A stretch of DNA of 64,000 bases from Rhizobium viscosum. GTDB lineage: Bacteria; Pseudomonadota; Alphaproteobacteria; Rhizobiales; Rhizobiaceae. The notes under the pieces were generated by a model. The model had not been told where the DNA came from and made no database searches. It saw nothing but the letters and a program-made list of their open reading frames with translations. The stretch lies in the NCBI RefSeq assembly GCF_014873945.1, contig NZ_JADBEC010000001.1, forward strand, positions 1,771,001 through 1,835,000. The letters run 5' to 3'. A program made the translations under genes and the position numbers. This document shows, in pieces, positions 9,434 to 19,754 of this stretch (positions are counted from its first letter, which is position 1; each line of letters starts with the position of its first letter).

Positions 9434-10156
9434 TTATCTGGCACGCGCCGAATGCGGGCCGGAGGTTCCGATCTTTTGATTGAACCGACGCTGCAGTGGG
9501 CGGGGAATAAACAGGGCCACAATCGCCAGCGCCATCGCGAAGACAGAGACCAGCCACAGCGCCTGCGCGCCCGCAAGACGTGTCATGAGGGCTCCGCTGA
9601 CAGCACCGAGCACCATGCCACCCCATGGCACGATCTGGATAGTCCAGTCGAGGCGCCGGTCGCCGATGATCCAGCGGCCTATGCCGCGGCCGAAGCGCGA
9701 CAGCGCGCCGGTGACATAGGTCAGGCCGATCGGTAGCCCTTCTATATGCTCGACCGCCGCATTCACCATGCCCATTGCGAGAACGATCATATAGAAACGT
9801 GTCATCAACAGATCCCGCAGCGTCATCATAGAGGCTAGTGCCAGCATGAGGCTGACGCAGCAGAGCACCACGAAGATGCGCCGGTCGGCCCGGTGCGCGA
9901 CGACGATGCCGGCGGCATTGCCGAGCACGAAGACGATGATGGCCGACACAAGCACGGCAGCATGCCTGACATCACCGCTGCTCAGCGCCAGTGCCGCCCG
10001 TGTCGTATTGCCCGTCATGAAGGATACGAAGTCGCCGGTCAGAAGCAGGCCGGTCGCATCCGTCATTCCCGCAAGAAAGGAAATCGAGCCGACCAGCGCG
10101 AGACCGGTCGCGGTCCTGCGGGTTCTGATGATGCGGCGGCGTCTTGCTCGTGTCAT
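9434..10156 (-). CDS. YoaK-family (DUF1275) membrane protein
   Basis: The 240-residue product starts with a run of arginines and then has about six membrane helices. The segments GMTDATGLLLTGDFVSFMTGNTT and LTYVTGALSRFGRGIG are typical of the DUF1275/YoaK family, whose function is unknown although distant likeness to sulfate-type transporters has been suggested. ATG 10156 is preferred; an upstream frame start at 10201 adds 15 unlikely residues. Confidence 0.8.
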   Translation of the reverse strand: MTRARRRRIIRTRRTATGLALVGSISFLAGMTDATGLLLTGDFVSFMTGNTTRAALALSSGDVRHAAVLVSAIIVFVLGNAAGIVVAHRADRRIFVVLCCVSLMLALASMMTLRDLLMTRFYMIVLAMGMVNAAVEHIEGLPIGLTYVTGALSRFGRGIGRWIIGDRRLDWTIQIVPWGGMVLGAVSGALMTRLAGAQALWLVSVFAMALAIVALFIPRPLQRRFNQKIGTSGPHSARAR

Positions 10157-10307
10157 GGTTCGGGTCCGGGAAGCGTCGAATCGGCTGACCTCGACGACCA
10201 ATATATGAACCTGCTTTCAGCCGTCAGCAAAGCAGCAACTGAGCAATCACTGAAGAATGTCAGTTATGCTGACCTGAAGTACTTACAGAACCGCGTTTGG
10301 AGAGATT

Positions 10308-10383
<76 letters not shown>

Positions 10384-10449
10384 ATCAGGGTGGTCCGGCT
10401 TGCGCCGGTCCTGGGATACTCCGGAGGGCGTTTCCTCTGGAGTGGCGGC

Positions 10450-10478
10450 TTATTACTTGCGGTTTTCGCAGATAGCAA
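10450..10478 (-). promoter_or_regulatory. candidate tRNA-Ala promoter
   Basis: Read on the minus strand, TTGCTA (10478-10473) and TAATAA (10455-10450) are 17 bases apart, about 65 bases ahead of the tRNA 5' end. Confidence 0.5.
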
Positions 10479-10483
10479 GCCTA

Positions 10484-10521
10484 AAAAATTCGGCCCGGAA
10501 AATTTTTGTCATCCGGGCCGA
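10484..10521 (-). terminator. terminator of the FYDLN acid protein gene
   Basis: A perfect 10-bp stem TCGGCCCGGA/TCCGGGCCGA (10512-10521 with 10490-10499) is followed on the minus strand by ATTTTTT. It begins 12 bases after the stop at 10533. Confidence 0.85.
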
Positions 10522-10532
10522 TATTCGTCGGA

Positions 10533-10913
10533 TCAGACTTCGTCTTCGTCGCCGGTGACGCCGATGATGTCGCTCATGTCGTCATCTTCGTCATCTTCAT
10601 CGGCTTCAAGGAAGGTATCGTCGTCATCGCCTTCGATTTCGACATCGTCATCGCCCATATCGGGGATGTCGTCGCCGCCGGAATTGTCATCGGCGTCCTC
10701 GAGCGAAACCAGTTCGACTTCGGTGTTTTCGGTATCGACTTCTGCGACCTCATCCTCGTCCTGAACTTCAGCGGCTGCCGAGGTTTCCTGGAAGAAGGAC
10801 AGGGGGTAGGACTTGCCCGTGTAAGGAGAAACGATCGGATCCCGGTTCAGGTCGTAGAACTTCTTGCCGGTTTCCGGATCAGTGCGCTTGGTACCAAGTT
10901 CCGCTTTCGCCAC
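10533..10913 (-). CDS. FYDLN acid domain protein (TIGR02300 family)
   Basis: The 126-residue product starts with AKAELGTKRTDPETGKKFYDLN, the conserved head that names the family. A tail of about 80 residues follows that is extremely rich in Asp and Glu (for example DDDDTFLEADEDDEDDD). The role is unknown; the family is widespread in alphaproteobacteria beside aroA. GTG 10913 is the start because the family begins one residue before AKAELG and GAGG lies 6 bases upstream. It is divergent from aroA. Confidence 0.87.
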   Translation of the reverse strand: MAKAELGTKRTDPETGKKFYDLNRDPIVSPYTGKSYPLSFFQETSAAAEVQDEDEVAEVDTENTEVELVSLEDADDNSGGDDIPDMGDDDVEIEGDDDDTFLEADEDDEDDDMSDIIGVTGDEDEV

Positions 10914-11186
10914 TATAAGCCTCGTGAGAATGGCCGAATGCGAAGATTCGGCAAATGCCGTCAAACCGGCGTTCTATTCGGAATTTATAAGCCGGTCCCC
11001 TTAATCGCTACGGCTTCCCGTGTCAAAGCTAAACTTCACAGGGCGCTTCAGGCTTTTGCCCGGCATGCCGGATGACCTCCCGGCAAGTTTGTGCTAACCA
11101 GCAGCGATTGCCGCAAGGCCAACCGGGAAAACATACCGGCAGCGCGCTTTGAGCGGCGCGAATATATTGCCTTTGCAAGGGATTAA

Positions 11187-12542
<1,356 letters not shown>

Positions 12543-12543
12543 T

Positions 12544-12841
12544 ATGTACCGGCCATCGCATTTCCGCGAAGACGATCTCAATGTGCAGCATGCGCTGATC
12601 CGTACGCATCCACTTGGCCTGCTGATCACGGCAGGTGCGCCGGAGGACTTCATCCGTGCACAGCTCAAAGGTATCATCGGTGTCGAAATCGAAATCGCCG
12701 CGATCGAGGGGCAAGTGGAAAGTAAGCCAGAATCGGCCGGTCGCCGACCGCGAGGGTGTTGCCAAGGGCCTCGACGAGATGGCAGAGCGAGCCGAAATGC
12801 AGGAATTGGTGCGCCGTTACGGCGGCCTCAGCACGGAATGA
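12544..12841 (+). pseudogene. paiB-like (FMN-binding negative regulator) remnant
   Basis: The first 31 codons encode MYRPSHFREDD and ALIRTHPLGLLITAG, the conserved N-terminus of PaiB-type FMN-binding proteins. They are joined directly to APEDFIRAQLKGIIGVEIEI, which belongs near the family's C-terminus, so over 100 residues of the middle are missing. At about 12711-12714 an extra G (GAGGGGCAAG instead of GAGGGCAAG) shifts the frame. The true C-terminus [16 protein letters not shown] to GGLSTE then runs in the next frame to a TGA at 12839-12841. The family is normally about 200 residues. The remnant fills the space between aroA (1 base away) and cmk (4 bases away). Confidence 0.85.
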
Positions 12842-12845
12842 CTTC

Positions 12846-13490
12846 ATGACCGGCAGCTTCATCATCGCCATCGACGGCCCTGCCGCGGCAGGCAAAGGCA
12901 CGCTTTCGCGAGGGATCGCCGAGCAATACGGCTTCCATCATCTTGATACCGGCCTCACCTATCGGGCGACGGCCAAGGCGCTCATCGATGCCGGCCTGCC
13001 GCTCGACGACGAGACGGTCGCCGAAAAGATGGCACGCGAGGTTGAACTCGCCGGTCTGGATCGCGATATATTGTCGAGACATGAGATCGGCGAAGCCGCC
13101 TCGAAGATTGCTGTCATGCCGGCGGTTCGCCGGGCGCTGGTCGAGGCGCAGCGGCGGTTTTCCGAGAAAGCGCCGGGGACAGTTCTCGACGGGCGCGATA
13201 TCGGCACCGTCGTCTGCCCCGACGCACCAGTGAAACTCTATGTGACGGCCTCGCCGGAAGTGCGTGCAAAACGCCGCTACGACGAGATTATCGGCAAGGG
13301 TGGTACAGCAGATTTCGATGCGATTTTCGACGACGTCAAACGACGTGACGATCGCGATATGAACCGGGCGGACAGCCCGATGAAACCGGCAGTCGATGCG
13401 CACTTGCTTGACACGTCGGAAATGAGTATAGAGGCCGCGTTTCAAGCTGCTCAGTCGATTATCGACGCTGCCTTGAACCGAAATGCCTAA
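12846..13490 (+). CDS. cmk: cytidylate kinase
   Basis: The 214-residue P-loop kinase converts (d)CMP to (d)CDP. The nucleotide loop GPAAAGKGT is at residues 11-19, followed by [30 protein letters not shown] and [17 protein letters not shown], all hallmark CMP-kinase segments. ATG 12846 gives the normal family length. It lies 4 bases after the paiB remnant's stop and ahead of rpsA, the cmk-rpsA pairing common in bacteria. Confidence 0.95.
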   Translation: MTGSFIIAIDGPAAAGKGTLSRGIAEQYGFHHLDTGLTYRATAKALIDAGLPLDDETVAEKMAREVELAGLDRDILSRHEIGEAASKIAVMPAVRRALVEAQRRFSEKAPGTVLDGRDIGTVVCPDAPVKLYVTASPEVRAKRRYDEIIGKGGTADFDAIFDDVKRRDDRDMNRADSPMKPAVDAHLLDTSEMSIEAAFQAAQSIIDAALNRNA

Positions 13491-13668
13491 ATCAAGCGGT
13501 TTTCCGCGCTTCGTGCGCGGGACGCTCATGCGAAAGCAAGCCTGAAATTCCGTCCAAGCGCCGGATTGCCTTCCTGAAAGAGGGCGGACTGGGTTCAGGC
13601 CCATTCAACTCGAACCAACCGGCGCATACGTGGGCCTTGACGCTATCGAAGGCCACGCAGGAGATTTT

Positions 13669-15372
13669 ATGTCAGTAGCAACTCCCTCTCGCGAGGATTT
13701 CGCGGCCCTTCTCGAAGAGTCCTTTGCCAAGAACGATCTGGCTGAAGGCTATGTTACCAAGGGTATCGTCACGGGCATCGAAAAGGATGTCGCCGTTGTT
13801 GACGTCGGCCTGAAGGTCGAAGGTCGCATCGCGCTCAAGGAATTCGGCGCACGTGCCAAGGACGGTTCGCTGAAGGTCGGCGACGAAGTCGAAGTCTATG
13901 TCGAGCGCATCGAAAACGCGCTTGGCGAAGCTGTTCTGTCGCGCGAGAAGGCTCGCCGCGAAGAAAGCTGGATCAAGCTCGAAGCCAAGTTCGAAGCTGG
14001 CGAGCGCGTCGAAGGCGTTATCTTCAACCAGGTCAAGGGTGGCTTCACGGTCGACCTCGACGGTGCGATCGCCTTCCTGCCGCGTTCTCAGGTCGACATC
14101 CGTCCGATCCGCGACGTCACTCCGCTGATGCACAACCCGCAGCCCTTCGAAATCCTCAAGATGGACAAGCGCCGCGGCAACATCGTGGTTTCGCGCCGTA
14201 CGGTTCTGGAAGAATCCCGTGCCGAGCAGCGTTCTGAAATCGTTCAGAACCTCGAAGAAGGCCAGGTTGTTGACGGCGTCGTCAAGAACATCACCGATTA
14301 CGGTGCGTTCGTTGACCTCGGCGGCATCGACGGCCTGCTGCACGTCACCGACATGGCATGGCGCCGCGTGAACCATCCGTCGGAAATCCTGAACATCGGC
14401 CAGCAGGTCAAGGTTCAGATCATCCGCATCAACCAGGAAACCCACCGCATCTCGCTCGGCATGAAGCAGCTCGAGTCCGATCCGTGGGATGGCATCCAGG
14501 CCAAGTATCCGGAAGGCAAGAAGATCTCCGGTACCGTCACGAACATCACCGACTACGGTGCGTTCGTCGAGCTGGAGCCGGGCATCGAAGGCCTGATCCA
14601 CATCTCGGAAATGTCCTGGACCAAGAAGAACGTTCACCCCGGCAAGATCCTGTCCACGAGCCAGGAAGTCGAAGTCGTCGTTCTCGAAGTCGATCCGTCC
14701 AAGCGCCGTATTTCGCTCGGCCTCAAGCAGACGCTGGAAAACCCGTGGGCAGCATTCGCCCGCAGCCATCCGGCCGGCACTGAAGTCGAAGGCGAAGTCA
14801 AGAACAAGACCGAATTCGGCCTGTTCATCGGCCTCGACGGCGATGTCGACGGCATGGTTCACCTCTCCGACCTCGACTGGAACCGTCCGGGCGAACAGGT
14901 CATCGAGGAGTTCAACAAGGGCGACGTCGTCAAGGCAGTCGTTCTCGACGTCGACGTCGAGAAGGAACGCATCTCGCTCGGCATCAAGCAGCTCGGCAAG
15001 GATGCAGTTGGTGAAGCAGCAGCTTCCGGCGACCTGCGTAAGAATGCAGTCGTTTCCTGCGAAGTCATCGCGATCAACGACGGCGGTATCGAAGTGAAGC
15101 TCGTCAACCACGAGGACATCACTTCCTTCATCCGTCGCGCAGACCTCGCCCGCGACCGCGACGAGCAGCGTCCTGAGCGCTTCTCGGTCGGCCAGACGGT
15201 TGACGCCCGCGTTACCAACTTCTCCAAGAAGGACCGCAAGATCATGCTGTCCATCAAGGCTCTGGAAATCGCGGAAGAGAAGGAAGCCGTTGCTCAGTTC
15301 GGTTCGTCCGACTCGGGCGCTTCGCTCGGCGACATCCTCGGCGCGGCTCTGAAGAACCGCGGCGGCGAATAA
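13669..15372 (+). CDS. rpsA: 30S ribosomal protein S1
   Basis: The 567-residue product has six S1 RNA-binding domains; the best matched are the third to fifth, each with an ITDYGAFV- or KTEFGLFI-type strand and a closing RISLGxK motif. S1 holds mRNA on the small subunit. AGGAG lies 5 bases before ATG 13669. Codon choice is strongly biased to C and G, as expected for a highly expressed gene. Confidence 0.97.
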   Translation: MSVATPSREDFAALLEESFAKNDLAEGYVTKGIVTGIEKDVAVVDVGLKVEGRIALKEFGARAKDGSLKVGDEVEVYVERIENALGEAVLSREKARREESWIKLEAKFEAGERVEGVIFNQVKGGFTVDLDGAIAFLPRSQVDIRPIRDVTPLMHNPQPFEILKMDKRRGNIVVSRRTVLEESRAEQRSEIVQNLEEGQVVDGVVKNITDYGAFVDLGGIDGLLHVTDMAWRRVNHPSEILNIGQQVKVQIIRINQETHRISLGMKQLESDPWDGIQAKYPEGKKISGTVTNITDYGAFVELEPGIEGLIHISEMSWTKKNVHPGKILSTSQEVEVVVLEVDPSKRRISLGLKQTLENPWAAFARSHPAGTEVEGEVKNKTEFGLFIGLDGDVDGMVHLSDLDWNRPGEQVIEEFNKGDVVKAVVLDVDVEKERISLGIKQLGKDAVGEAAASGDLRKNAVVSCEVIAINDGGIEVKLVNHEDITSFIRRADLARDRDEQRPERFSVGQTVDARVTNFSKKDRKIMLSIKALEIAEEKEAVAQFGSSDSGASLGDILGAALKNRGGE

Positions 15373-15395
15373 TCCTTCGCTGATCCATTGAAATG

Positions 15396-15430
15396 AAGAA
15401 CCCGCCGGAGCGATCCGGCGGGTTCTTTCG
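15396..15430. terminator. rpsA terminator, shared with convergent gene
   Basis: A perfect 14-bp stem AAGAACCCGCCGGA/TCCGGCGGGTTCTT with a GCGA loop is followed by TCG and then TTTT on the plus strand. Confidence 0.85.
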
Positions 15431-15461
15431 TTTTGGGAGAGCATTTGAATTCCCGGCTGGA

Positions 15462-16985
15462 TTATTCCCAGCCGACCATGCGCTGGTAGAGGGCATAGAC
15501 CGGGTCGGCAACCGTTGCCGGAGCAGCAGACGGATCGGGATCAAACATTTTCGGCTGTCGCCGCTCCTCTCGTGGAGCTTCCTCCCCGCCGGCCTGCTGC
15601 TCGTCGCCACCCTGACCGGATTGCGCCTGCTGTTGCTGCTGATCCTGCGAGCTGCCGTTTTCGTGATGGCGACGAGGGAGTTCATCGGCCTTGGTCGCCT
15701 TATATTCATCGCGGGCGAACTGGTAAGGCGTTTGCGCGTAGGGAAACCCTTCCGGCATGCGGGCCGCGAGCGGAACGTAGGAAGGCGTCTCGACGACCGG
15801 GACGGGAACCGGCTGCGGCTGTGCAGCGGCTTCCCTGATAGGGCGCGCTGTCTGGGCAGCCGCAGCGACTTCTGCCTGAGATGGGCGAGAAGCCTGGGCG
15901 GCCTGGGCAGATGCAGGCTCGATCACATCTTCCGGGGTTGTGCGAACCAGGCTCTCCGTCGCCTCGCTGATGACGGCCTCGTCCAGCATAACATCGATTT
16001 CGACGGCGGCTTCGACGGGCGTATCCGTCAACAGAACAGTTGCTTCCTGCTCGCGGATGATCGTTGCGATCATTTGCGAAACCTGTTCGGTCATGGAGCT
16101 GGCGATGCCGGTCCAGTTGCGCGGGATAACCGGATCAGACTTAGGGGAGATCGTCTGCTGTTCGAGAGCAGGCCCGGCCTGTTCCGGCTCGACCGCTTCC
16201 TGTTCTACCGGCGCAGCCTGGACCTCTTCTGTCTCTCTCAAGGTGGTCGCCTGCGATGAAGCTTCATGCGCCGCTGTGGCGGGCTGACTGCCGGTCTGCT
16301 GGTCCTCGACGGTTGGATCGGTCGTCATGACAACAACTGCTTCGGCCGAAACGATTTCTTCGGCAGCGGACATCGCCGCACTTTCAACCGGTTTTGCGGC
16401 GGACTGACGTGCAGCGGACAGGTTTTCTCCCTGAAGCTTGATTTCCGGCCGCGGCTCGGTGCGCGGCAGCGGCGCGGCATCATTCTGGCGATAAGAGCGG
16501 ACAACGGCGCGGGCTGCGAGATCCCTGTCTTTGTAACTGATAATCTCGAAATAGGCGATGACACGGGTGGCCTCCGGCCCGGTCGGGTCCTTGAGGGCAG
16601 CGGCGATCACTCTCAGCGGCAGGCTATGTCCGTCGTCGGAAAGCTGACGCTCGACCGCATCGATCTCGGCATCGGGCATGCGACGGATGGCATCAGCGAC
16701 ACGGGCGGCAAAGGCCTGATCGGATTCGCCCTCACCGCGTTGTAGTGCGATGTTGCGTCCCGTAGCATTGATGATGTCGAGAAGCGCTTCAATCATGCGC
16801 TGGCGCGCGGCAATGAGCAGAATATTGAGCTTGCCGGCAATCGCGGCATTGAGGTCGGCTGCTTCAACTGCATTCACCGGGGTGGGGGCGACCACCGAAC
16901 GGTCGAGGCCACCGGCAACGATTGCCGCCGTCTGGCCCTGAGAAGAAAGGCTTGCATTGGACGCTGAACGAATGGGAGACAACAC
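15462..16985 (-). CDS. hypothetical Pro/Glu/Gln-rich protein
   Basis: The product has about 507 residues. Residues 30-190 look folded, with helices including IAGKLNILLIAARQRMIEALLDIINATGRNI. The remainder is low-complexity, rich in Ala, Glu, Gln and Pro, including a QDQQQQQAQSGQGG tract, and ends in DPVYALYQRMVGWE. I do not recognise a family and there is no signal peptide. GTG 16985 is chosen because AAGGAG lies 7 bases ahead; GTG 16991 would leave only one base. Confidence 0.7.
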   Translation of the reverse strand: MLSPIRSASNASLSSQGQTAAIVAGGLDRSVVAPTPVNAVEAADLNAAIAGKLNILLIAARQRMIEALLDIINATGRNIALQRGEGESDQAFAARVADAIRRMPDAEIDAVERQLSDDGHSLPLRVIAAALKDPTGPEATRVIAYFEIISYKDRDLAARAVVRSYRQNDAAPLPRTEPRPEIKLQGENLSAARQSAAKPVESAAMSAAEEIVSAEAVVVMTTDPTVEDQQTGSQPATAAHEASSQATTLRETEEVQAAPVEQEAVEPEQAGPALEQQTISPKSDPVIPRNWTGIASSMTEQVSQMIATIIREQEATVLLTDTPVEAAVEIDVMLDEAVISEATESLVRTTPEDVIEPASAQAAQASRPSQAEVAAAAQTARPIREAAAQPQPVPVPVVETPSYVPLAARMPEGFPYAQTPYQFARDEYKATKADELPRRHHENGSSQDQQQQQAQSGQGGDEQQAGGEEAPREERRQPKMFDPDPSAAPATVADPVYALYQRMVGWE

Positions 16986-17210
16986 AGGCACGCTCCTTTC
17001 GCAAAGTGGCTATGAAAGCAGGTTCTACAAAGAGACCGCGCTCATCCGGCCTCTTGCATCCCGGCAGATCCTCCTGTCCGCATCGGCGCATTTCGCGCCG
17101 TCGAATGCATAAAAATTAAGAATAATGTTACTGAAAATATCCTAACGAATAGCTAACGGCCGCAGACGCCCAGTCTACGGCCGTGCCGGCATGTCCGATA
17201 AAAGGGCATA

Positions 17211-17837
17211 TCAGCTATGGGCGAAGATATCCGCCTCTTCCCAGCCAAGAAGATCAAGCTTGGCGCGCGTCGGCAGGAATTCGAAACACGCCGTCGCATG
17301 CTCCAGACGGCCGTCGCGAATCAGGCGCTCGTTCAGCTTGTCGCGCAGCGCATGCAGGTAGAGCACGTCGGAGGCGGCATATTCGAGCTGCGCCTGCGAG
17401 AGGGTTTCGGCAGCCCAGTCGGAAGATTGCTGCGTCTTGGAGATATCGACGTCGAGCATTTCCTTGAGATTATCCTTCAGGCCGTGACGATCCGTGTAAG
17501 TACGGATGAGGCGCGAGGCGATCTTCGTGCAGAAGACCGGCGTCGCGGTGACACCGAACGTATGGAAGAGTACGGCGATATCGAAGCGGCCGTAATGGAA
17601 TATCTTCTGGCGTGACGGATCGGCAAGCAGCGCGGTAAGGTTCGGCGCTTCCTTCTGGCCGGCCGCGATGCGGATCACATCGGCAGAGCCGTCACCCGGC
17701 GAAAGCTGCACGACGCAGAGGCGGTCCCGGCGAGGCACGAGGCCCAGCGTTTCGGTATCGATCGCGATCGCGCCAGTGTAACGGGCGGCGTCCGCCGCGG
17801 AAATATCGCCCTGGTGATAACGAATGGTGGCCGCCAT
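17211..17837 (-). CDS. rnd: ribonuclease D, short alphaproteobacterial form
   Basis: The 208-residue product is a single DEDDy 3'-5' exonuclease domain: Asp27 and Glu29 in AIDTETLGL, Asp86 in HYGRFDIAVL, Tyr153 and Asp157 in YAASDVLYLHAL. RNase D trims tRNA and stable RNA 3' ends. The HRDC domains of E. coli RNase D (375 residues) are absent, which is normal for this rhizobial form. slyX lies upstream on the same strand, 122 bases away. Confidence 0.9.
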   Translation of the reverse strand: MAATIRYHQGDISAADAARYTGAIAIDTETLGLVPRRDRLCVVQLSPGDGSADVIRIAAGQKEAPNLTALLADPSRQKIFHYGRFDIAVLFHTFGVTATPVFCTKIASRLIRTYTDRHGLKDNLKEMLDVDISKTQQSSDWAAETLSQAQLEYAASDVLYLHALRDKLNERLIRDGRLEHATACFEFLPTRAKLDLLGWEEADIFAHS

Positions 17838-17928
17838 GGGATGTCTCTCGTTCAGCTTCGTCTTTCCGGGCTATAGCGCAAAGGGCGAAAGCGCGAAACC
17901 GCTTTCCTGCTGCAGGAAGCCTTCGGAC

Positions 17929-17951
17929 GCCGCCGAGCACGGTTCGGCGGC
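17929..17951. repeat. inverted repeat between slyX and rnd
   Basis: GCCGCCGA (17929-17936) and TCGGCGGC (17944-17951) form a perfect 8-bp stem just after slyX. No T-run follows, so a terminator role is doubtful. Confidence 0.4.
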
Positions 17952-17959
17952 AGGGCCGC

Positions 17960-18169
17960 TCAGTAGTGCGGCGGCTTGGTGATCGCCGGCGCTTCCAGCG
18001 ACTGCTCCTCGAGACTGAGGAAGCGCTCGGTCAATCGGTCGAGCTTGGCGCGCGTCTGCTCCATGACCTTCCATTGTTGGGCAAGCTGATCGGAAAGTTC
18101 GTCGATCGTCTTTGCCTGGTGGGCCAGCATTTCTTCGAGCCTTGTGATGCGGGCTGCCTCGTCGGACAT
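17960..18169 (-). CDS. slyX: SlyX family protein
   Basis: The 69-residue product is a single amphipathic coiled-coil helix (heptads from about residue 5 to 55) ending in PPHY, the conserved SlyX tail. The function of SlyX is unknown. ATG 18169 gives the usual length. Confidence 0.85.
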   Translation of the reverse strand: MSDEAARITRLEEMLAHQAKTIDELSDQLAQQWKVMEQTRAKLDRLTERFLSLEEQSLEAPAITKPPHY

Positions 18170-18269
18170 CGGTTTTCTCCCCTGATACCAGGTGGCATTC
18201 CAAAGCCGAAATAGGCCAGAGCGTCAATGGTTTCGAGTCCTCGCGAAAACGATCCGAAAGTGGACCGTC

Positions 18270-18278
18270 TGGTTACCA
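18270..18278. promoter_or_regulatory. possible GntR-type operator ahead of uxaC
   Basis: TGGTTACCA is a 9-base palindrome about 60 bases before uxaC. It resembles the TGGTNTACCA-like half sites of UxuR/ExuR regulators. No regulator gene is adjacent. Confidence 0.25.
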
Positions 18279-18338
18279 AAAGGCCTTGCCGCGTCTGATG
18301 ATGTGGGGTAGGCCACTGTCCATCAGGGAGGAAAACTG

Positions 18339-19754
18339 ATGGATGTAGGCAATGGCTTTCTTCATCCGGACCGGCTCTTTCCCGCCGATCCGACAACGCG
18401 GACAATAGCGCGCGATCTCTATGAGACGGTGCGCGCTCTTCCGATCGTCAGCCCGCACGGGCACACGGAACCATCCTGGTTCGCTGACGACAAGGCCTTC
18501 GAAGACGCCTCTTCGCTGCTTGTCATTCCCGATCATTACCTCTTCCGTATGCTGCACAGCACCGGCACCAGGCTTGACCAGCTCGGTGTGCCGCGTCTCG
18601 ACGGCAAGACGGTTTCGAGCGGCCGCGATATCTGGCGCGCTTTCGCCGCCAAATACCATCTTTTCCGCGGGACACCGTCGAGCCTTTGGGTCGATCACGC
18701 CATGTCGGCCGTGCTCGGCTGCACCGAGCCGCTGACGACCGACAGCGCCGATGCGCTCTACGACCACATCAATGCACAGCTCAAGCTTCCTGAGTTCCGG
18801 CCGCGGGCGCTGCACCAGCGCTTCGGCATCGAGACGATCGCCACGACCGAAGGCGCGCTCGACCCGCTGCCGCATCACCAGAAGATGGCGGCGGACGGCT
18901 GGATCGGCAAAGTGCGCACCACCTACAGGCCCGACAGCGTCACCGATCCGGATGCCGTCGGCTTCCGCGACAATCTGATCAAGTTCGGAGAGATCACTGG
19001 CTGCGACATCACCAAATGGGATGGCCTCATTGAGGCGCATCGCAGACGGCGCGCCTATTTCCGTCAATTCGGGGCGACGGCAACCGATCACGGCGTGCCG
19101 AGTGCCTTTACCGCCGATCTAGCGCTTACTGAAAAGCAGGCGCTGCTCGAAAAGGCACTGAAGGGGTCGCTTTCAGCCGCCGACGCGGAACTTTTCCGTG
19201 GGCAGATGATGACGGAAATGGCCGGCCTTTCTGCCGAAGATGGCATGGTGATGCAGATCCATGCCGGTTCGCGCCGCAATACCGACCGCGAGCTCTTCGA
19301 AACCCGCGGACCGAACATGGGCGCCGATATTCCGACGCGCACCGACTGGGTCGGCGGCCTCAATGCGCTGCTGTCGAAATACGGCCATGCACCTGATCTG
19401 CGCATCCTGCTTTTCACGCTCGACGAGACGACCTATGCCCGCGAACTCGCGCCGATGGCCGGCCATTGGGCCTGCCTGATGATCGGCCCGCCCTGGTGGT
19501 TCCACGACAGCCCGCTTGGCATCCGCCGTTACCTCGACCAAGTGGTGGAGACGGCTGGCTTTGCCAATCTCGCCGGCTTCAACGACGATACGCGTGCGCT
19601 GCTGTCGATCCCTGCCCGCCACGATGTCTGGCGCCGCGAGGTCTGCCGCTTCCTGGCGCAGCTGGCGGCCGAGCACCGGATTTCCAGGAAGCAAGCCGAG
19701 ATTGTCGCACGCGAACTTTCCTATGACAATGCAAAGAAGGCCTACAAGCTGTGA
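18339..19754 (+). CDS. uxaC: glucuronate isomerase
   Basis: The 471-residue product converts D-glucuronate to D-fructuronate (or D-galacturonate to D-tagaturonate), the first step of hexuronate catabolism. The metal-binding HGH of SPHGHTEPSWF is at residues 40-42; later segments GWIGKVRTTYRPD, MQIHAGSRRNT and PPWWFHDSPLG are typical. GGGAGG precedes ATG 18339 by 8 bases. Its stop overlaps the GTG of the next gene (GTGA), so the two are co-translated. Confidence 0.94.
   Translation: MDVGNGFLHPDRLFPADPTTRTIARDLYETVRALPIVSPHGHTEPSWFADDKAFEDASSLLVIPDHYLFRMLHSTGTRLDQLGVPRLDGKTVSSGRDIWRAFAAKYHLFRGTPSSLWVDHAMSAVLGCTEPLTTDSADALYDHINAQLKLPEFRPRALHQRFGIETIATTEGALDPLPHHQKMAADGWIGKVRTTYRPDSVTDPDAVGFRDNLIKFGEITGCDITKWDGLIEAHRRRRAYFRQFGATATDHGVPSAFTADLALTEKQALLEKALKGSLSAADAELFRGQMMTEMAGLSAEDGMVMQIHAGSRRNTDRELFETRGPNMGADIPTRTDWVGGLNALLSKYGHAPDLRILLFTLDETTYARELAPMAGHWACLMIGPPWWFHDSPLGIRRYLDQVVETAGFANLAGFNDDTRALLSIPARHDVWRREVCRFLAQLAAEHRISRKQAEIVARELSYDNAKKAYKL

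Noticed and set aside
13672..15444. 590-codon open frame on the minus strand across rpsA
   Set aside because: Same effect as in pnp: high-expression codon bias removes stops on the opposite strand. No ribosome binding site or recognisable domain.
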